A DNA stretch of 64,000 nt from Yes71-27 sp040758635 (GCA_040758635.1 JBFLVI010000006.1:9466-73465), one strand, 5' to 3'. Shown: positions 41,563-50,078, counted from the first letter of the stretch. Numbers and translations are program-made. Notes: generated from the sequence alone by a model not told the origin.

Positions 41563-41663
41563 GCCCAGCACTCAGTCAGGCTTTTGCAAAAATGCTAATT
41601 GGGTTAAAACGTATCTTTATGTTACACGTAACTAAACTTTAAGTGTCAATCTGAGTGCTGGGC
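41563..41663. repeat. GCACTCAG palindromic repeat, copy 3 (101 bp)
   Basis: Perfect 13-bp terminal arms GCCCAGCACTCAG (41563-41575) and complement (41651-41663) around an AT-rich core. Same family ends as copies 1 and 2 through CACTCA. It lies in the 495-base gap 41500-41994, which otherwise holds only the next repeat and no gene. Confidence 0.7.
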
Positions 41664-41695
41664 TACGCCTTCCTCGCACTGCTTGTTTCTCGCCG

Positions 41696-41767
41696 CCCCG
41701 CACTCAACTCAGCCGGTAAAAGCAACGCAGCTTCCGGTAGCCTTTGCACACGGAGTTGAGTGCGGGG
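41696..41767. repeat. GCACTCAACTC palindromic repeat, copy 4 (72 bp)
   Basis: Perfect 15-bp arms CCCCGCACTCAACTC (41696-41710) and complement (41753-41767). Base 4 is C here, G in copy 1 and A in the riboswitch stem, each with the matching change in the other arm. It lies 33 bases from copy 3. Confidence 0.75.
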
Positions 41768-41994
41768 TAAGTGGTGGGTGGCAGGCTAATAGTTACGTTG
41801 ATTCTATCCGCCGGCGCTTGCGCATACACTGTAGTCGGAAGCGGGGAAGCTGCATTTCCAACCATATCAGAACTCGCAGGTTCTTGCCGGTAAAACTCCG
41901 CGAAAAATCGGGGCCGGCTGAACACCGGTTGCCTTAAGAGGTCGAACGGGGTGCCGGGGTCGGGTTAACCGGACGGCCTCCTCGGGGGGTTGAG

Positions 41995-42264
41995 TTGGGA
42001 AGCATGGAGGAAACGGTACACCTGAAAACAAGGATCCGGGAGTTGGAGGAAAAACTCGCTCAGGTGCGGTTGAGCCGGAGGGTCCTGCTGCACCTCCTGG
42101 AGCAGGTGGAGAAAGAGCGGAATCTGTTTATGCAGAGTCTGGAAAAAGAAAATCGCCGGTTGCAGCAGACAAACGCCCGGTACGTCCGGTCACTGCTAAA
42201 AAAGAACCAACAAATCATCGAACTCCAGTCCAAACTGTACGGAGACAGCAGTCAAAATTCTTGA
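41995..42264 (+). CDS. Small coiled-coil protein of unknown function
   Basis: 89 residues, almost entirely charged heptad-like helix (RIRELEEKLAQVRLSRRVLLHLLEQVEKER...), so a coiled-coil oligomer is expected. No known domain. The start is TTG at 41995 after GGGGGG, or ATG at 42004 with a poorer site. It stands alone between the repeat-rich gap and the DUF3842 gene. Similar short helical proteins are widespread in clostridia, sometimes misnamed as initiation-factor fragments. Coding character (no frame break, GC-rich third positions) supports a real gene. Confidence 0.65.
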   Translation: MGSMEETVHLKTRIRELEEKLAQVRLSRRVLLHLLEQVEKERNLFMQSLEKENRRLQQTNARYVRSLLKKNQQIIELQSKLYGDSSQNS

Positions 42265-42489
42265 AACCCGCAATCTATCCACAAATTTATACACAGGTTG
42301 GGAATTGTTTCTAATCCTTTAAAAACCTGGTAACTCAAAGGGCTGCAAAAGCTTCTTTTTTTTGTTTCTTCCTCTGTGTTATAATTGGTGCCTAAGAAGA
42401 CCAGCCCGTGAACGGTTTCGAATCTTTGGAAGGTTAGCCAGGGCGATTTGTTGGTCTTGCTAATATTCTCCTATTGAGGGGAGTTCAAG

Positions 42490-42912
42490 ATGCGGATTGC
42501 GGTTGTGGACGGGCAGGGAGGCGGCATTGGGAAGCACCTTACAGGCAAGCTGCGTCAGGAGTTGCCTGAGGAGGTAGAAATCCTGGCTCTGGGAACGAAC
42601 GCCCTGGCAACCTCGGTAATGCTGAAAGCCGGGGCCAACGAAGGGGCAAGCGGTGAGAACGCGGTGGTGTGGAACGCGCCGCGCGTGGACCTGATTGTGG
42701 GACCGCTCAGCATTCTGATTCCCAACGCCATGCTCGGCGAATTGACGCCGCGAATGGCCGAGGCGATCGCGGCGAGTCCGGCGCTGAAGCTGCTTCTCCC
42801 TCTTTTGCGGGGCAGGTTCGAGCTTGTCGGGCAGCGCTCCGAACCCCTGCCCCACCTGATTGACGAACTGGTCAGCCGGGTAAAGGAGCTCCTGGAAAGT
42901 TCAACCCCCTGA
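42490..42912 (+). CDS. DUF3842-family protein
   Basis: 140 residues starting MRIAVVDGQGGGIGKHLTGKL, a glycine-rich nucleotide-binding-like loop, with GTNALATSVMLKAGAN and a conserved VWNAPRVDLIVGPLSILIPNAMLGE segment. This matches my recollection of DUF3842, a small family of anaerobic Firmicutes with no assigned activity. ATG at 42490 follows GGGGAG. It lies 28 bases upstream of cbiB on the same strand and may be co-transcribed with cbiB-cobS. A TATAAT (42380-42385) upstream lacks a good -35. Confidence 0.78.
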   Translation: MRIAVVDGQGGGIGKHLTGKLRQELPEEVEILALGTNALATSVMLKAGANEGASGENAVVWNAPRVDLIVGPLSILIPNAMLGELTPRMAEAIAASPALKLLLPLLRGRFELVGQRSEPLPHLIDELVSRVKELLESSTP

Positions 42913-42940
42913 AACTAAAACTTGCTCCCCAAAGGTTTGA

Positions 42941-43897
42941 ATGAAAAACGCGGTTATCGTACTCGCCTTTGTTCTCGATTTGCTTGCCGGCGACCCGCCC
43001 TGGCTGCCCCATCCGGTGCGCTTCTTCGGCCGGGTGATCGCTGCTTACGAGCGGTTGGTTCGCCGGCTCGCCCGAGAGCCGCTGGCTTTGCTCGCTGGCG
43101 GGATTTTGCTGGCGGTGCTGCTTCCTGCGGGGACATACATCGTCGCGGCGCGGGGGCTGGAGATGCTGTACCGGTGGCACCACGCCGCGGGCTTCCTGGT
43201 GGAGCTTTACCTTGTAGCTACGACCATTGCGGTAAAGGGGTTGGGTACGGCGGCGGGGGCGGTACGGCGGGCGCTCGCCGCGGGCGAATTGCCTTTAGCC
43301 CGGGAGAGGGTGGCCGCGCTTGTGGGGCGGGATACCGCCAGCCTCGATCGGGCAGGCGTGGTACGAGCGGCGGTGGAAAGCGTGGCGGAAAATACGGTGG
43401 ATGCGGCTGTTGCCCCGCTTTTTTATGCCTTTCTCGGTGGAGCGCCGCTGGCGCTCGTTTACCGGGCGGTGAATACGCTGGATTCGATGATCGGGTATCG
43501 GCACGGAGATTACCTTTATCTCGGTTGGGCCGCCGCACGCCTGGACGACCTCTTAAACTTTCTCCCGGCGCGACTAACGGGCTTGCTTTTTGTTTTGGCC
43601 GCTTTTTTGCTACGGGGCGACTGGCAGCAGGTATGGCGGGTAATGCGCCGTGACGGACGCAAGCACCCGAGCCCCAACAGCGGGATCCCGGAGGCTGCAA
43701 TGGCCGGCTTCTTGGGAGTCGAACTCGGCGGGCCGAGCACTTACCAGGGAATTCCCGTTTTGCGGCCCCGGATCGGCGAACCACTGGCGCCGCTTGGCCC
43801 TGAGCAGATAACCGCTGCGGTGCGGGTGCTTTACGTGGTGGCCTTTTTAGCGCTGGTTGCAGGGTGTGGGATCCGGGTGGCTTTTGGGTCAGGATGA
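42941..43897 (+). CDS. cbiB: Adenosylcobinamide-phosphate synthase
   Basis: Membrane enzyme that attaches (R)-1-amino-2-propanol phosphate to adenosylcobyric acid. 318 residues; LDLLAGDPPWLPHPVRFFG at the N terminus, ESVAENTVDAAVAPLFYAFLGG, RAVNTLDSMIGYR and HPSPNSGIPEAAMAGFLGVELGG are all diagnostic. Several hydrophobic helices. ATG at 42941 after AAAGG. The following cobS begins 3 bases after its stop. These two late-pathway genes precede the riboswitch and are not controlled by it. Confidence 0.95.
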   Translation: MKNAVIVLAFVLDLLAGDPPWLPHPVRFFGRVIAAYERLVRRLAREPLALLAGGILLAVLLPAGTYIVAARGLEMLYRWHHAAGFLVELYLVATTIAVKGLGTAAGAVRRALAAGELPLARERVAALVGRDTASLDRAGVVRAAVESVAENTVDAAVAPLFYAFLGGAPLALVYRAVNTLDSMIGYRHGDYLYLGWAAARLDDLLNFLPARLTGLLFVLAAFLLRGDWQQVWRVMRRDGRKHPSPNSGIPEAAMAGFLGVELGGPSTYQGIPVLRPRIGEPLAPLGPEQITAAVRVLYVVAFLALVAGCGIRVAFGSG

Positions 43898-43900
43898 GGG

Positions 43901-44650
43901 ATGAGGATGAAGATTAGGCTTTGGTGGTCTTTTCTTTTGGCGGTGCAAAACCTTACCCGTTTACCGGTGGGGAACGTTCCTTTCGACCCGGTCGTCTTCG
44001 GGCGGGGGACGGCCTTTTTCCCGCTGGTCGGCCTCCTGGTAGGGGGCGTTTCGGCGGGGATTTATTTCGGCGCCGGCTGCATCTGGCCGCTGCCGGTGGT
44101 GGCCGCACTGCTGGTTGGGGGAGGGCTTCTTCTCACCGGGGGTATGCACCTCGATGGCTTTATGGATACGGTTGACGGTCTCGGCGGCTCAGACGCCGCC
44201 CGGCGGTTAGAGATTATGCGGGACAGCCGGGTCGGGGCTTTCGGGGTGATGGGAGGAGTCTGCCTTTTACTTTTGCGTTTCGCGCTCTTTTCATCTTTGG
44301 GCGCGGCTGCCTGGCCCCTTCTCTTGCTTGCTCCGGTAGTAAGCCGTGCCGGGATGGTTTGGGCCATTTTCTTTTTCCCTTACGCGCGGCCGCAGGGCCA
44401 GGGAAGGCTTTATAAGGATTACACCGGGCGACGGGAAACGGCTGTAGCCACGCTTCTTGTACTGGTGCTCAGTTTTCTTTTGGGCGGACCTGCCGGGGTG
44501 GTGCTGGCGGTGGTTTCGCTTGCGATTGTCTTGCTTCTTGGGTTTTTCTTTAAGCGGCGACTCGGGGGCCTGACGGGAGACGTTTACGGGGCGATCAATG
44601 AGTTGGTGGAGACAGGTGTTTTAGCGGTAGGATTGGCAATTTACCGGTAA
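43901..44650 (+). CDS. cobS: Adenosylcobinamide-GDP ribazoletransferase (cobalamin synthase)
   Basis: Polytopic membrane enzyme joining adenosylcobinamide-GDP with alpha-ribazole (or its phosphate). 249 residues with LTRLPVG near the start and the metal-binding GGMHLDGFMDTVDGLGG (about 84-100), then RPQGQGRLYKDYTG and LGGLTGDVYGAINELVE. ATG at 43901, or ATG at 43907. The preceding GGATGAGGGATGAGGATGAAG-like repeat also occurs before cbiG (51893-51909). Confidence 0.95.
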   Translation: MRMKIRLWWSFLLAVQNLTRLPVGNVPFDPVVFGRGTAFFPLVGLLVGGVSAGIYFGAGCIWPLPVVAALLVGGGLLLTGGMHLDGFMDTVDGLGGSDAARRLEIMRDSRVGAFGVMGGVCLLLLRFALFSSLGAAAWPLLLLAPVVSRAGMVWAIFFFPYARPQGQGRLYKDYTGRRETAVATLLVLVLSFLLGGPAGVVLAVVSLAIVLLLGFFFKRRLGGLTGDVYGAINELVETGVLAVGLAIYR

Positions 44651-44654
44651 AGTA

Positions 44655-44683
44655 TTGAATTGTTGGAAAGGAGACTTTATAAT
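44655..44683 (+). promoter_or_regulatory. SigA-type promoter of the riboswitch-controlled cbi operon
   Basis: TTGAAT (44655-44660), a 17-base spacer and TATAAT (44678-44683), located between the cobS stop and the cobalamin riboswitch. Confidence 0.88.
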
Positions 44684-44715
44684 TAAGGGCAAAATTTAAT
44701 AAAGACTTAACCACC

Positions 44716-44895
44716 GGGGTGCCCTACCCAGCACTCAGACTTGCTGAGTGCTGGGCGGGGAGAATAGGGAAGCAGGTGCAAGTCCTGCGCGGCCCCGCCA
44801 CTGTAACCGGGAGCTGCTGCCAAAGTAAGCCACTGGGTATTTGAGGCTCGGGAAGGCCGGCAGCGGCGAGGAACGGAAGCCAGGAGACCTGCCCC
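44716..44895 (+). ncRNA. Cobalamin riboswitch
   Basis: Class I-type adenosylcobalamin aptamer. Conserved segments in order: GGGGTGCCCT start (44716), GGGAAGCAGGTGCAAGTCCTGC, GCGGCCCCGCCACTGTAA, GCCACTGG, GGGAAGGC and the B12-box-like GAAGCCAGGAGACCTGCC at the end. The variable arm after GGTGCC is the perfect hairpin CCCAGCACTCAG (44727-44738) / CTGAGTGCTGGG (44744-44755), whose sequence matches the ends of the palindromic repeat family elsewhere in the window. It should switch off cbiM and downstream genes when cobalamin is plentiful. Confidence 0.95.
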
Positions 44896-44957
44896 GGTAG
44901 GATTTTCGGCGTCCTTCGCGGGAAGGGGGTTTGAAACGGTGGTGTTTTGCCATAATG

Positions 44958-44993
44958 ACCCCGGTTTTGCGTGAGGCCGGGGTTTTTGTTTTT
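44958..44993 (+). terminator. Riboswitch-controlled attenuator terminator
   Basis: Stem ACCCCGG (44958-44964) / CCGGGGT (44977-44983) followed by TTTTTGTTTTT. It is placed between the aptamer and the cbiM start, so transcription attenuation is the likely mode of control. Confidence 0.88.
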
Positions 44994-45030
44994 AAGTTTT
45001 TGAATTTTCACGGAAAGGGAGATGGTCTCG

Positions 45031-45792
45031 TTGAAGGGCGATCTTTATAAACTGCTGTTATTTCTGGCGCTGGTGGCCTTTCTGTACCCGCCACCGGCTT
45101 ACGCGATGCACATCATGGAGGGTTTTTTGCCGCTGAAGTGGTGCGTCTTCTGGTACACGGTAACTTTTCCCTTCCTGGTGTTGGGTATTGTTTCCATCCG
45201 GCGGCGGGTGCAGGGCGACCCGCGGCTGAAGATGCTGCTCGGGCTGGCGGGGGCTTTTACCTTTGTTCTCTCGGCGCTGAAGCTACCTTCGGTGACGGGG
45301 AGCTGCTCCCACCCTACGGGTGTGGGTCTGGGCACGGTGCTCTTCGGTCCGGCGGCGATGAGCGTGCTCGGGATCATCGTGCTGCTTTTCCAGGCGCTCT
45401 TGCTGGCCCACGGGGGTCTGAGCACCCTGGGGGCTAATGCCTTCTCGATGGCAGTGGTCGGGCCGTTCGTGGCCTACGGGGTTTACCGAGGGCTTTTGGG
45501 GTTGCGGCTTCCGGCGGCGGTGGCGGTCTTTGCCGGTGCGGCGCTGGGCGACCTCTTGACCTACGTTACGACTTCGCTGCAACTGGCGCTGGCTTTTCCG
45601 CAGGACGGTAGTATCCTGGCACCCTTGGCGAAGTTTATGGGGATTTTTGCGGTGACCCAGGTGCCGCTGGCGGTGAGCGAGGGGCTCTTGACGGTGGTGG
45701 TCTTCAACCTGCTGGTTAGATACAGTAAGAGCGAACTCGAAATGCTTGGCATATTCTCGCAGGGGGTGAAGGCGGATGCGCCTGGGGCTTAA
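45031..45792 (+). CDS. cbiM: Cobalt ECF transporter substrate-capture subunit
   Basis: Membrane S-component for Co2+. A signal-like helix ends in PPPAYA immediately before MHIMEGFLPLKWC, so signal cleavage after AYA would expose the Met-His N terminus whose histidine binds the metal in CbiM/NikM proteins. Then SALKLPSVTGSCSHPTGVGLG, HGGLSTLGANAFSMAVVGPF and DLLTYVTTSLQLALAFP are typical. TTG at 45031 sits 9 bases after GGGAG; ATG at 45022 overlaps that site. First gene after the riboswitch. Confidence 0.93.
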   Translation: MKGDLYKLLLFLALVAFLYPPPAYAMHIMEGFLPLKWCVFWYTVTFPFLVLGIVSIRRRVQGDPRLKMLLGLAGAFTFVLSALKLPSVTGSCSHPTGVGLGTVLFGPAAMSVLGIIVLLFQALLLAHGGLSTLGANAFSMAVVGPFVAYGVYRGLLGLRLPAAVAVFAGAALGDLLTYVTTSLQLALAFPQDGSILAPLAKFMGIFAVTQVPLAVSEGLLTVVVFNLLVRYSKSELEMLGIFSQGVKADAPGA

Positions 45793-46057
45793 GAACGCGG
45801 TTTTGCTGTTGCTGGTGGTAGCGCTGGTCGTGTTTCCGCTTTATTTGAAACGGGGAGCGGAGTTCGGTGGCGCAGACGGCCAGGCGGAGAAAGCAATCAG
45901 CGAGGTCAGACCTGATTATAAACCGTGGTGTGCGCCGCTCTGGGAGCCGCCGAGCGGTGAGGTCGAAAGCCTGCTCTTCGCGGTACAGGCGGCGGCGGGC
46001 AGTAGCTTCGTCTTCTACTATCTCGGCTATCTAAAAGGGCGGCAGAGACGGGAGTGA
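45776..46057 (+). CDS. cbiN: Cobalt transport protein CbiN
   Basis: Small two-helix accessory subunit (93 residues) that helps load cobalt into CbiM. N-terminal helix 8-24 and C-terminal helix about 62-82 enclose an extracytoplasmic loop with EVRPDYKPWCAPLWEPPSGEVES. The start overlaps cbiM by 17 bases. Confidence 0.93.
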   Translation: MRLGLKNAVLLLLVVALVVFPLYLKRGAEFGGADGQAEKAISEVRPDYKPWCAPLWEPPSGEVESLLFAVQAAAGSSFVFYYLGYLKGRQRRE

Positions 46058-46818
46058 GCGGACCGAGCCTTGATTTCTGGGCCTACCACAACCGGTTGGC
46101 CGGAGTGCACCCGGGGGTAAAAACGGCCTTTACCGCGGTGGCACTGGGGGTTTGCCTTGCGGGTGCGGGGCCACGGACACTACTCTTCCTCCTGGCGGTG
46201 ATGGCGGCGCTCATTCTGGACGCCGGGATCCCGGCGCGGGTTTATTTCCGGTTGCTGGCGTTGCCGCTCGGCTTCTTGGTGGTGGGCTTGCTGGTCCTGG
46301 TTCTGGATAGCGGCTCCGGGGTTACCTGGGGGCTCTCCCTGGCCGGTACCCGGGTAGGAGTTAACGGCGACGGGCTGGTGCTGGCCTTACAGGTAGGGCT
46401 TCGCTCGCTCGCGGCGGTTAGTTGCCTTTATTTTCTGGCCCTGACCACGCCGTTAACAACGGTGCTCGGTGTGCTCCGGCGGGTGGGGGTGCCGGCGCTG
46501 GCGCTGGAGATCGCGGCGCTTACCTACCGCTACCTTTTCGTGCTGGGGCGGGTGGCCCGAGGGATTTACGTTTCCCAGGTGTTGCGGGGCGGTTACGGTT
46601 CGCCCCGCGGGGCGCTGCACTCCCTCGGGTTGCTTGCCGGCCAGCTTTTTCTGATTACGCATCAGCGGGCGCAGGCGCTTTACACGGCGCTTCTCGCCCG
46701 GGGTTACCGGGATACGCTGCTGGTGCCGCCGCGGGACTACCGCTGGCCCGGCGCTGCGGCGCTGCGCTTTGCGGTGCTGGCCGCGCTACTGGTGTTGCTG
46801 CGGGTGTTTTGGGGGTGA
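46054..46818 (+). CDS. cbiQ: Cobalt ECF transporter T component
   Basis: Transmembrane coupling component, 254 residues. N-terminal HNRLAGVHPGVKTAFTAVALGVCL, several helices, and the cytoplasmic coupling-helix motif around RGYGSPRGALHSLG and ALYTALLARGYRDTL, where the Ala-Arg-Gly segments contact the ATPase. GTG start overlapping the cbiN stop (GTGA) and ending in a GTGA overlap with cbiO. Confidence 0.93.
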   Translation: MSGPSLDFWAYHNRLAGVHPGVKTAFTAVALGVCLAGAGPRTLLFLLAVMAALILDAGIPARVYFRLLALPLGFLVVGLLVLVLDSGSGVTWGLSLAGTRVGVNGDGLVLALQVGLRSLAAVSCLYFLALTTPLTTVLGVLRRVGVPALALEIAALTYRYLFVLGRVARGIYVSQVLRGGYGSPRGALHSLGLLAGQLFLITHQRAQALYTALLARGYRDTLLVPPRDYRWPGAAALRFAVLAALLVLLRVFWG

Positions 46819-47660
46819 GGGCAATCTCCAGGCTGGTTTTGGAAACGGTGGCTCTGCGCTACGTCTATCACGACGGCACCGTGGCCCTGGAGGATTTAAA
46901 CATCGCCATTCCTGCGGGGGGCCGGGTGGCGCTTTTGGGCCCGAACGGGGCGGGAAAAACCACGCTTTGTCTACTCCTCATCGGGATCCTGGGGCCCACC
47001 GCCGGCCGGGTCCGGTTCCAGGGGGAGGATCTGCGTTATAACCGGCGAAGCTTGGCCGGGTTGCGGCGGCGGGTGGGGCTGGTCTTCCAAGATCCGGAGG
47101 TGCAGATCTTCGCGCCGACGGTCTGGGAAGAGGTAGCCTTCGGGCCGGTTAACCAGGGGCTCGGCCGGGCGGCGGTGGAAAGCCGGGTGCGGGCGGCGCT
47201 GGAACGGGTTGACCTCTGGGAATTAAGGGAGAAGGCGCCCCATTTTCTGAGCTACGGCCAGAAGAAGCGGCTCTGCCTGGCGGGGGTGCTGGCGGCAGCG
47301 CCGGAGGTGCTGCTTCTGGATGAGCCCACGGCAGGGCTCGACCCGGAGCAGGCGCGGCGGGTGATGAGCATCCTTGATGAGTTAAGCCGGGCGGGTCGGA
47401 CGCTGGTGCTAGCGACGCATGACGTGGACCTGGCCTACGCCTGGGCGGAGACGGTCTTTGTGTTGAGCGGCGGGTCTTTGGCAGGTGCCGGTAAACCCGG
47501 GGAGGTTTTCCGCGATGGGGCGCTGTTGCGGGCGGCGAGCCTCCGCCCGCCGCTGGTGTTTACACTCTACGAGGCTTTGCGCGGGAGGGGTTTTGTTCCT
47601 TCAGATGCGCCGGTGCCCCGGTCGCCGGAGGAACTCTTGGGACTTTTGCCCGGAAAATAG
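46815..47660 (+). CDS. cbiO: Cobalt ECF transporter ATPase
   Basis: ABC-type ATPase of 281 residues with Walker A GPNGAGKT, Q-loop FQDPEVQIFAPTVWEEVAFGP (typical of ECF ATPases), signature LSYGQKKR, Walker B VLLLDEPTAGLD and the switch histidine in ATHDVDL. GTG at 46815 is taken as start; the longer open frame upstream is cbiQ read out of frame. An 89-base gap without a terminator leads to cbiDE. Confidence 0.95.
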   Translation: MRAISRLVLETVALRYVYHDGTVALEDLNIAIPAGGRVALLGPNGAGKTTLCLLLIGILGPTAGRVRFQGEDLRYNRRSLAGLRRRVGLVFQDPEVQIFAPTVWEEVAFGPVNQGLGRAAVESRVRAALERVDLWELREKAPHFLSYGQKKRLCLAGVLAAAPEVLLLDEPTAGLDPEQARRVMSILDELSRAGRTLVLATHDVDLAYAWAETVFVLSGGSLAGAGKPGEVFRDGALLRAASLRPPLVFTLYEALRGRGFVPSDAPVPRSPEELLGLLPGK

Positions 47661-47749
47661 TTCGAAGTTCAAGGTTTTAGTTTTCTACCTTGTTGGCTTC
47701 TAATTCTGACTTCTGGATTCTGACCCGGATTTCCTACCCGGGAGGCGGG

Positions 47750-49495
47750 ATGTTGAAGCGGCTGCGGGAAGGTTATACCACCGGGGTGTGTGCGGCGGCG
47801 GCGGCGAAAGCGGCGGCGCTTTTGCTTTTCACCGGCGAGGCTCCGGCAAGGGTGGTGGTGGCGACGCCGGCGGGGCGGAAACTCGACCTGCCGGTGGCGG
47901 AGGCGGTAGCGGGCGAGGGCTGGGCGCGGTGCGGTGTGGTGAAGGATGCCGGCGACGACCCGGACGTAACGGACGGGCTCACCATCTGTGCGACGGTGCG
48001 CCCGGCGGCAGCCGGGGTGGTGCTGCGCGGGGGCGAAGGGATCGGCGTGGTGACCCGACCAGGGCTTCCTGTGCCTGTGGGTGAACCGGCGATCAACCCG
48101 GTGCCGCGGGCGCTGATTCTGCAGGAGGTGGCGGCAGTGCTTCCGCCGGGCCGGGGGGCAGAGGTGACGATCAGCGTGCCGGGTGGGGAGAAGGTGGCGG
48201 AGAGGACCTTCAACCCGCGCCTGGGGATAGTCGGCGGGATTTCGATCTTAGGAACGACGGGGATCGTGAGGCCGATGTCGGAGGAGGCTTACCGGGACAG
48301 TCTGGCCTGTATATTGAATGTGGCGGCGGCGGAAGGGCACCGTCGGCTGGTGCTGACGCCGGGGCGGACAGGAGAGAAGATAGCGGTCGAACGTTACGGT
48401 TTTCCGGCACCTGCGGTAGTGCAGGTGAGCAACTTTGTGGGGTTTATGCTGGAGCGGGCGGCAAAAGCCGGGATCAAGGAGGTGTTGCTCTGGGGGCATT
48501 TCGGGAAGTTAGTGAAGGTGGCCGGCGGGATATTCAACACCCACAGCCGCGTGGCGGACGGGCGGCTGGAGATCCTTGCGGCCCTCGCGGCGGCGGAGGG
48601 AGCGTCGCCCGTGACGGTGGCACAGCTCCTGATGTTTGCTACGGTTGAGGAAGCCCTCCCGGTGCTGGCGGGCGCCGGGCTCGGGCGGGTCTTCGCGGTG
48701 GCGGCCCGGCGGGTGAGCCTCCGGGCGGCGGCTTACGTCCAAAACCGGCTGAAGGTAGGCACAGTGCTCCTCGACAGGGATGGCGCAATCTTAGGGCAGG
48801 ATAAGGCGGCAGGGGAAATCGCGGCGGCGTTGGGGGTGGACCTTCCGGAGCCGGAACGTCCTCCGCCGGGCGTTTATGTGGTGGGGGTGGGGCCGGGTGA
48901 TCCGGGGCATCTTACCCCGGCTGCCTGGCGGTGTATTCGCCAGGCGGAGGTGCTGGTGGGCGGGAAACGGGTGCTTTCCCTCGTGACTCCACCGCCGGAG
49001 ACGGAAACCCACGCCATCACGCGGGATTACCGTCCCCTGATCGAGATGATCGCTTCCCGGAGCCGGGAAGTGCCCGTCGCGGTTCTGGTATCGGGCGACC
49101 CGGGACTCTATAGCTTCCTCGGCACGCTCCGCCGGGAGCGACCCGATCTCCGGGTGACGGTGGTGCCGGGAATAAGCGCGGCGGCACTCGCCTTCGCCCG
49201 CCTCGGACTTAGCTACGAGGACGCGGTCTTTGTAAGCCTGCACGGGCGGGAGGGCGGTGAGGAAGCTCTGCTCGCGGCGGTTAAGAAGTCACCCAAGATG
49301 CTCGTTTTTACCGGGCCGCAATATCCCCCGCAGCGGGTGGGGCAGCTTCTGGTAACGCATGGCCTGGGGGAGAGACGGGTATACGTTTTCTCCAATCTCT
49401 CGCTGCCCGAAGAGAAAGGCTTTGCGGGACGGGCGGCGGAGCTGCCGGCGGTGGAAGAAGATTTTCCCAACGCGGTGGTGATTATCATTGGTTGA
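47750..49495 (+). CDS. cbiDE: Fused CbiD-CbiE: cobalt-precorrin-5B C1-methyltransferase and C5-methyltransferase domain
   Basis: A 581-residue fusion of two corrin-ring enzymes. Residues 1 to about 365 are CbiD (REGYTTGVCAAAAAKAA, GDDPDVTDG, GEPAINPVPR, GTTGIVRPMSEEAY, LWGHFGKLVKVAGGIFNTHS). From about 372 a CbiE-type SAM methyltransferase follows (GVYVVGVGPGDPGHLTP, LVSGDPGLYSFL, VVPGISAAALAFARLGL). CbiE installs the C5 methyl and, with CbiT, the C15 methyl. ATG at 47750 after GGGAGGCGGG. The next gene, cbiT, overlaps by 8 bases. Confidence 0.93.
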   Translation: MLKRLREGYTTGVCAAAAAKAAALLLFTGEAPARVVVATPAGRKLDLPVAEAVAGEGWARCGVVKDAGDDPDVTDGLTICATVRPAAAGVVLRGGEGIGVVTRPGLPVPVGEPAINPVPRALILQEVAAVLPPGRGAEVTISVPGGEKVAERTFNPRLGIVGGISILGTTGIVRPMSEEAYRDSLACILNVAAAEGHRRLVLTPGRTGEKIAVERYGFPAPAVVQVSNFVGFMLERAAKAGIKEVLLWGHFGKLVKVAGGIFNTHSRVADGRLEILAALAAAEGASPVTVAQLLMFATVEEALPVLAGAGLGRVFAVAARRVSLRAAAYVQNRLKVGTVLLDRDGAILGQDKAAGEIAAALGVDLPEPERPPPGVYVVGVGPGDPGHLTPAAWRCIRQAEVLVGGKRVLSLVTPPPETETHAITRDYRPLIEMIASRSREVPVAVLVSGDPGLYSFLGTLRRERPDLRVTVVPGISAAALAFARLGLSYEDAVFVSLHGREGGEEALLAAVKKSPKMLVFTGPQYPPQRVGQLLVTHGLGERRVYVFSNLSLPEEKGFAGRAAELPAVEEDFPNAVVIIIG

Positions 49496-50078
49496 TTTTC
49501 CGTTTATGACGCCGGGTATTCCGGATGAGCTCTTCCTGCGCGACGGCACACCGCTGACGCGGGTGGAGATCCGGACGGTAGTACTGGCCAAGCTCAGGCT
49601 TCCCCCGGAGGGCGTTTTTTGGGATATCGGCGCGGGCACCGGGTCCGTAGCGATAGAGGCGGCGCGGCTGATGCCGGCGGGAAGAGTTTTCGCGGTCGAG
49701 GCGCGCCCGGAGCGGGCGGAACTGATCACGGCCAACCGGGGGCGTTTTGGGGTGGAGAACCTGATGGTGGTACCGGGGGAGGCGCCGGAGGTGCTGCAAA
49801 GTCTGCCGCAGCCGGACCGGGTTTTTATCGGGGGTAGCGGTGGCCGGCTGCCGCAGATCCTTGACTTTCTGCGCGCGGTGCTCCCCGCGGGCGGGCGGCT
49901 GGTGGTGAGCGCGGTGACGCTGGAAACGTTGCGGGAGGGGCTGGCGGTACTGGACTGGCCGGGCTGGAACGGAGAAGTTGTTTCTTTAACGCTGGCGCGG
50001 GGGGAGAGGCTCGGAAGGGCAAGGCTGCTGCGGGGCGAGAGCCCGGTCTTTCTGGTGACGGCGGAGAGGGAAGAGTAG
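49488..50078 (+). CDS. cbiT: Cobalt-precorrin-6B C15-methyltransferase (decarboxylating)
   Basis: Class I Rossmann methyltransferase of about 196 residues: TPGIPDELFLRDGTPLTRVEIR, then the SAM loop WDIGAGTGSVAIEAARL and GGSGGRLPQIL. It completes the CbiE/CbiT pair that E. coli-type CobL carries as one protein. Start TTG 49488 (overlapping cbiDE) or ATG 49506; neither has a strong ribosome site, and coupling by overlap favours the first. Confidence 0.92.
   Translation: MVDFPFMTPGIPDELFLRDGTPLTRVEIRTVVLAKLRLPPEGVFWDIGAGTGSVAIEAARLMPAGRVFAVEARPERAELITANRGRFGVENLMVVPGEAPEVLQSLPQPDRVFIGGSGGRLPQILDFLRAVLPAGGRLVVSAVTLETLREGLAVLDWPGWNGEVVSLTLARGERLGRARLLRGESPVFLVTAEREE

Noticed and set aside
41500..41994. 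Possible CRISPR or phage attachment region
   Set aside because: The repeats are two palindromic elements of different length, not regularly spaced direct repeats with unique spacers, and no cas, integrase or tRNA gene is present.
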